Below, one piece after another: positions 62,101-64,000 of a DNA stretch of 64,000 nt (positions are counted from its first letter, which is position 1; each line of letters starts with the position of its first letter). The stretch spans positions 48,935,590-48,999,589 of the forward strand of contig CM067087.1 in NCBI GenBank assembly GCA_034008185.1, read 5' to 3'. The stretch comes from Gorsachius magnificus. Taxonomy: Eukaryota; Chordata; Aves; Pelecaniformes; Ardeidae. Both the position numbers and the translations under genes were made by a program. The notes under the pieces are model-generated. The model was not told where the DNA came from. It ran no database searches and saw only the letters and a program-made list of their open reading frames with translations.

Positions 62101-62652
62101 CCACACTTGCTCCAACTCGCAAGGGCAAAGTCTTCAGCAACGTAGGGGAATCAGGCATTAAAATCTCTGATCGTCGTCTGGAGAAATCATTCAAACAGCC
62201 TGATACTGCAAGGTTGTTTCAAAAAGATGAATATGGCGTTTAGTTAATTGGTAAAATATGCCTGAAATAGGTCAAAAGCGCTGGCGTGTGGTACCCAGGC
62301 CTTTCAAAAAGGCAGATGTCTCATGAAGGACATGGATGCGTTTGTTCCTTCTCTTTTCTGATCAGTTCTCTGCTGCAAAATTGACCCCTGCAGGAAACGC
62401 CTCCCGTGGTTGCCTTTTCCTTACCCTCCCGTTGACAAGGATCTAACGATATGTTCACCTCTCTCCAAGGTTTTGGGTGAAGGTGGTGATACCTTCCAAG
62501 TCTTTTGGTGCCTCCCCTCACCTGCAGGTGCCTGCAAAAGACCGACCTGCCGAATGAGTAACATCTGCAGGTGCATTGGGTAGATCCAGTTAAGTACAGG
62601 TTTACGGCCTTTTTGTTTCTTGCTTTTTGGGTTTTGGTTAGGTTTTGTTTGG

Positions 62653-62681
62653 TTTTTTTTTTTTTTGGGGGGGGGGGGGGG
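62653..62681. repeat. T14-G15 double homopolymer
   Basis: Fourteen T immediately followed by fifteen G, within a wider GTTTT-rich stretch (about 62608-62722). It accounts for the Lys/Pro-rich low-complexity peptide seen on the minus strand at 62321-62887. Confidence 0.94.
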
Positions 62682-63430
62682 AAGGCAGGGGTTGGTTTTG
62701 TTTTGCTTTTGCTTTCTTTTTTTAAACTAGAATTCAAGTCCCTGTAGGGAGCAGCAGGGTGCTGAGCGCTCTCTGTAAGAGTCTGGTGTGAGTTCTTTAG
62801 AATCGGTAGAAGAGTTCCCATGAAAATCAGTGGCCTTTGGACCTGGCCCTTGATATAGACCCAGCCCTTCTGAGCCAAAGAGCCCACCTTCCTTGGTGGT
62901 GCCTTCTGTGAGGATGGCTGGTGCTGGGTTCGTAGGGAAGCGTCATTCTGGAAGCCAAGGATTTAAAGGATTCCGGAGATGCAGGTTACCACTGATCCGG
63001 CATGTCATTAATACTTGATGAGCCTTTCTTCACATTAATTCGTTTAATCACTGTTGGAGCCAGCTCATGTTTTGGCTTCCAGAGCATGCTATAACACTGC
63101 CCTGCACAACTGAGTTCTGCGGTCGGTGCGTGGTACCTCCGGACCTGCCTTACGGAGGTCTGGGGGTCCCAAATCACAGCAAAAGATATGGGCAGTTCAC
63201 GGGCCAGATGCAGAAACATGGTGGAATTAATTTAAGAGGCATAAACACTGAAAGAATGGTGAATTTCTTAGGGTCTGGACTATCAGTCGTCACCTGAAAG
63301 AATATTAAGGAGTTCAAGTATTTGCAAGGCCAAGACAGAAGGCATTGCTTGGCCGTGGTAGCCCAGGATGGGCACAGGACCACAGGGCATCCTCCTGTTT
63401 CTTTAGGAACTGTCTGCTTTGAATGTTCTT

Positions 63431-63460
63431 AAAAAAAAAAAAAAAACAAACAAAAAAAAA
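63431..63460. repeat. A-rich run (A16 with C interruptions)
   Basis: A16, C, AAA, C, A9. Purine-rich GAGA/GGAA-type sequence follows to about 63510. It is simple sequence with no retroposon body identified. Confidence 0.92.
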
Positions 63461-64000
63461 CCAGAGAGAGAGATGAAAAAGGAAGAAGGGGAAAGGAAGA
63501 GAGGCAGGGAATTCATCCTTGGCAGCAACACCGTTGGTTGGCAGCGTGTCATGTGGGTGTCTGTTCTCTGCCGTTCCTTTTCGGAGCCATGGGGGAATTC
63601 GGGCCCGTGGTGCTGTGTCATGGGGATTTGCCTGGCTCTGTTAGGATACGAGGGAGTGCCTCTGTTTGCATTAGCTGCAGGAGGATTGCGAGCCGTTATC
63701 TTACTTTGTTATCTGAGCTAGGAGTGTACAAGGAAGTTTCTTCTGCTAATGGTTGAGCCGCTCTTCAGATAAAGCCCTCCACAGGATCCCTGCAGCCCTA
63801 ATTAATCAGCTGGTAAAACAGTAGTTGATAGACAGGCTTGCTTTGGGCTTGAATTGCCTGCAATCAGCGATAACAGGTGAGTCCCATTTGGCAGCGAGAT
63901 ATGGAACTAGAGGAGTGATCTGTTATCAGAACGAATATGGCACTCAAAGCAAAACTGAAGTTTGCAGAAGGAGCCAGACAAGTACAACAAAAGGGAATCT

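Larger units (their letters stand above)
62101..64000. other. gene-free sequence at the right edge
   Basis: Unique DNA with homopolymer-rich segments at 62608-62722 and 63431-63510. The 188-codon minus frame at 62321-62887 is built partly on the T14-G15 run. No gene enters from the right edge that I can recognise. Confidence 0.57.

Noticed and set aside
62321..62887. 188-codon minus-strand frame
   Set aside because: Its central Pro/Lys stretch is just the T14-G15 homopolymer read in reverse.
1..64000. CRISPR arrays, bacterial operons, phage or toxin systems
   Set aside because: No evenly spaced direct repeats, no ribosome-binding-site-led gene chains and no prokaryotic protein families. Repeat content is avian.
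1..64000. tRNA, rRNA, U6/7SK or other polymerase III genes
   Set aside because: No A-box/B-box pair at proper spacing and no U6- or 7SK-like sequence was seen by eye. tRNAscan-SE and Infernal runs would confirm.

Overview
The window reads as vertebrate nuclear DNA from a bird. The evidence is three clear fragments and one eroded fragment of CR1 LINE 3' ends, with the terminal ATTCTATG-type octamers typical of avian CR1, plus one complete solo LTR of a retrovirus-like family widespread in birds. There are also short copies of old palindromic, MITE-like repeats seen across birds and reptiles. Repeat density is low, as expected for a bird. Nothing bacterial, viral-internal or plasmid-like was seen.

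No protein-coding gene, tRNA, rRNA or other named RNA gene can be supported. All open frames are short (longest 244 codons). The longest ones sit in GC-rich DNA where several frames are open at once, carry no recognisable domain, and show no exon chain. The window is therefore best read as intergenic sequence or part of a very long intron. Which of these it is cannot be told from the sequence alone.

Layout. 1-12 kb: unique sequence with CpG-rich patches near 1.2, 3.3, 4.9 and 11.6 kb, a CR1 tail at 2.4 kb and a perfect 12-bp CRE palindrome at 3.6 kb. 12.2-12.7 kb: the solo LTR on the minus strand. 14-21.5 kb: a perfect 23-bp tandem duplication, a strong CpG island at 15.2-15.7 kb, a MITE-like repeat at 16.6 kb and a CR1 at 21.1 kb. 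22-31 kb: AT-rich unique DNA with a stem-loop at 22.5 kb, then CpG-rich patches at 25.0, 29.2-29.8 and 30.6-31.0 kb. 32-41 kb: a 24-bp repeat pair, a CR1 tail at 36.3 kb, minisatellites at 38.1 and 39.1 kb, and CpG-rich DNA at 40.1-40.4 and 41.1 kb. 42-64 kb: mostly AT-rich unique sequence with CpG patches at 51.7 and 61.9 kb and a perfect 12-bp inverted repeat at 61.5 kb.

The most plausible function is regulatory. CpG-rich patches alternate with AT-rich blocks holding clustered homeodomain-type TAAT cores. No undescribed system was found. The items most worth checking are the 61.5-kb inverted repeat, the string of CpG-rich patches without genes, and the candidate conserved non-coding blocks. 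Conservation could not be tested here.
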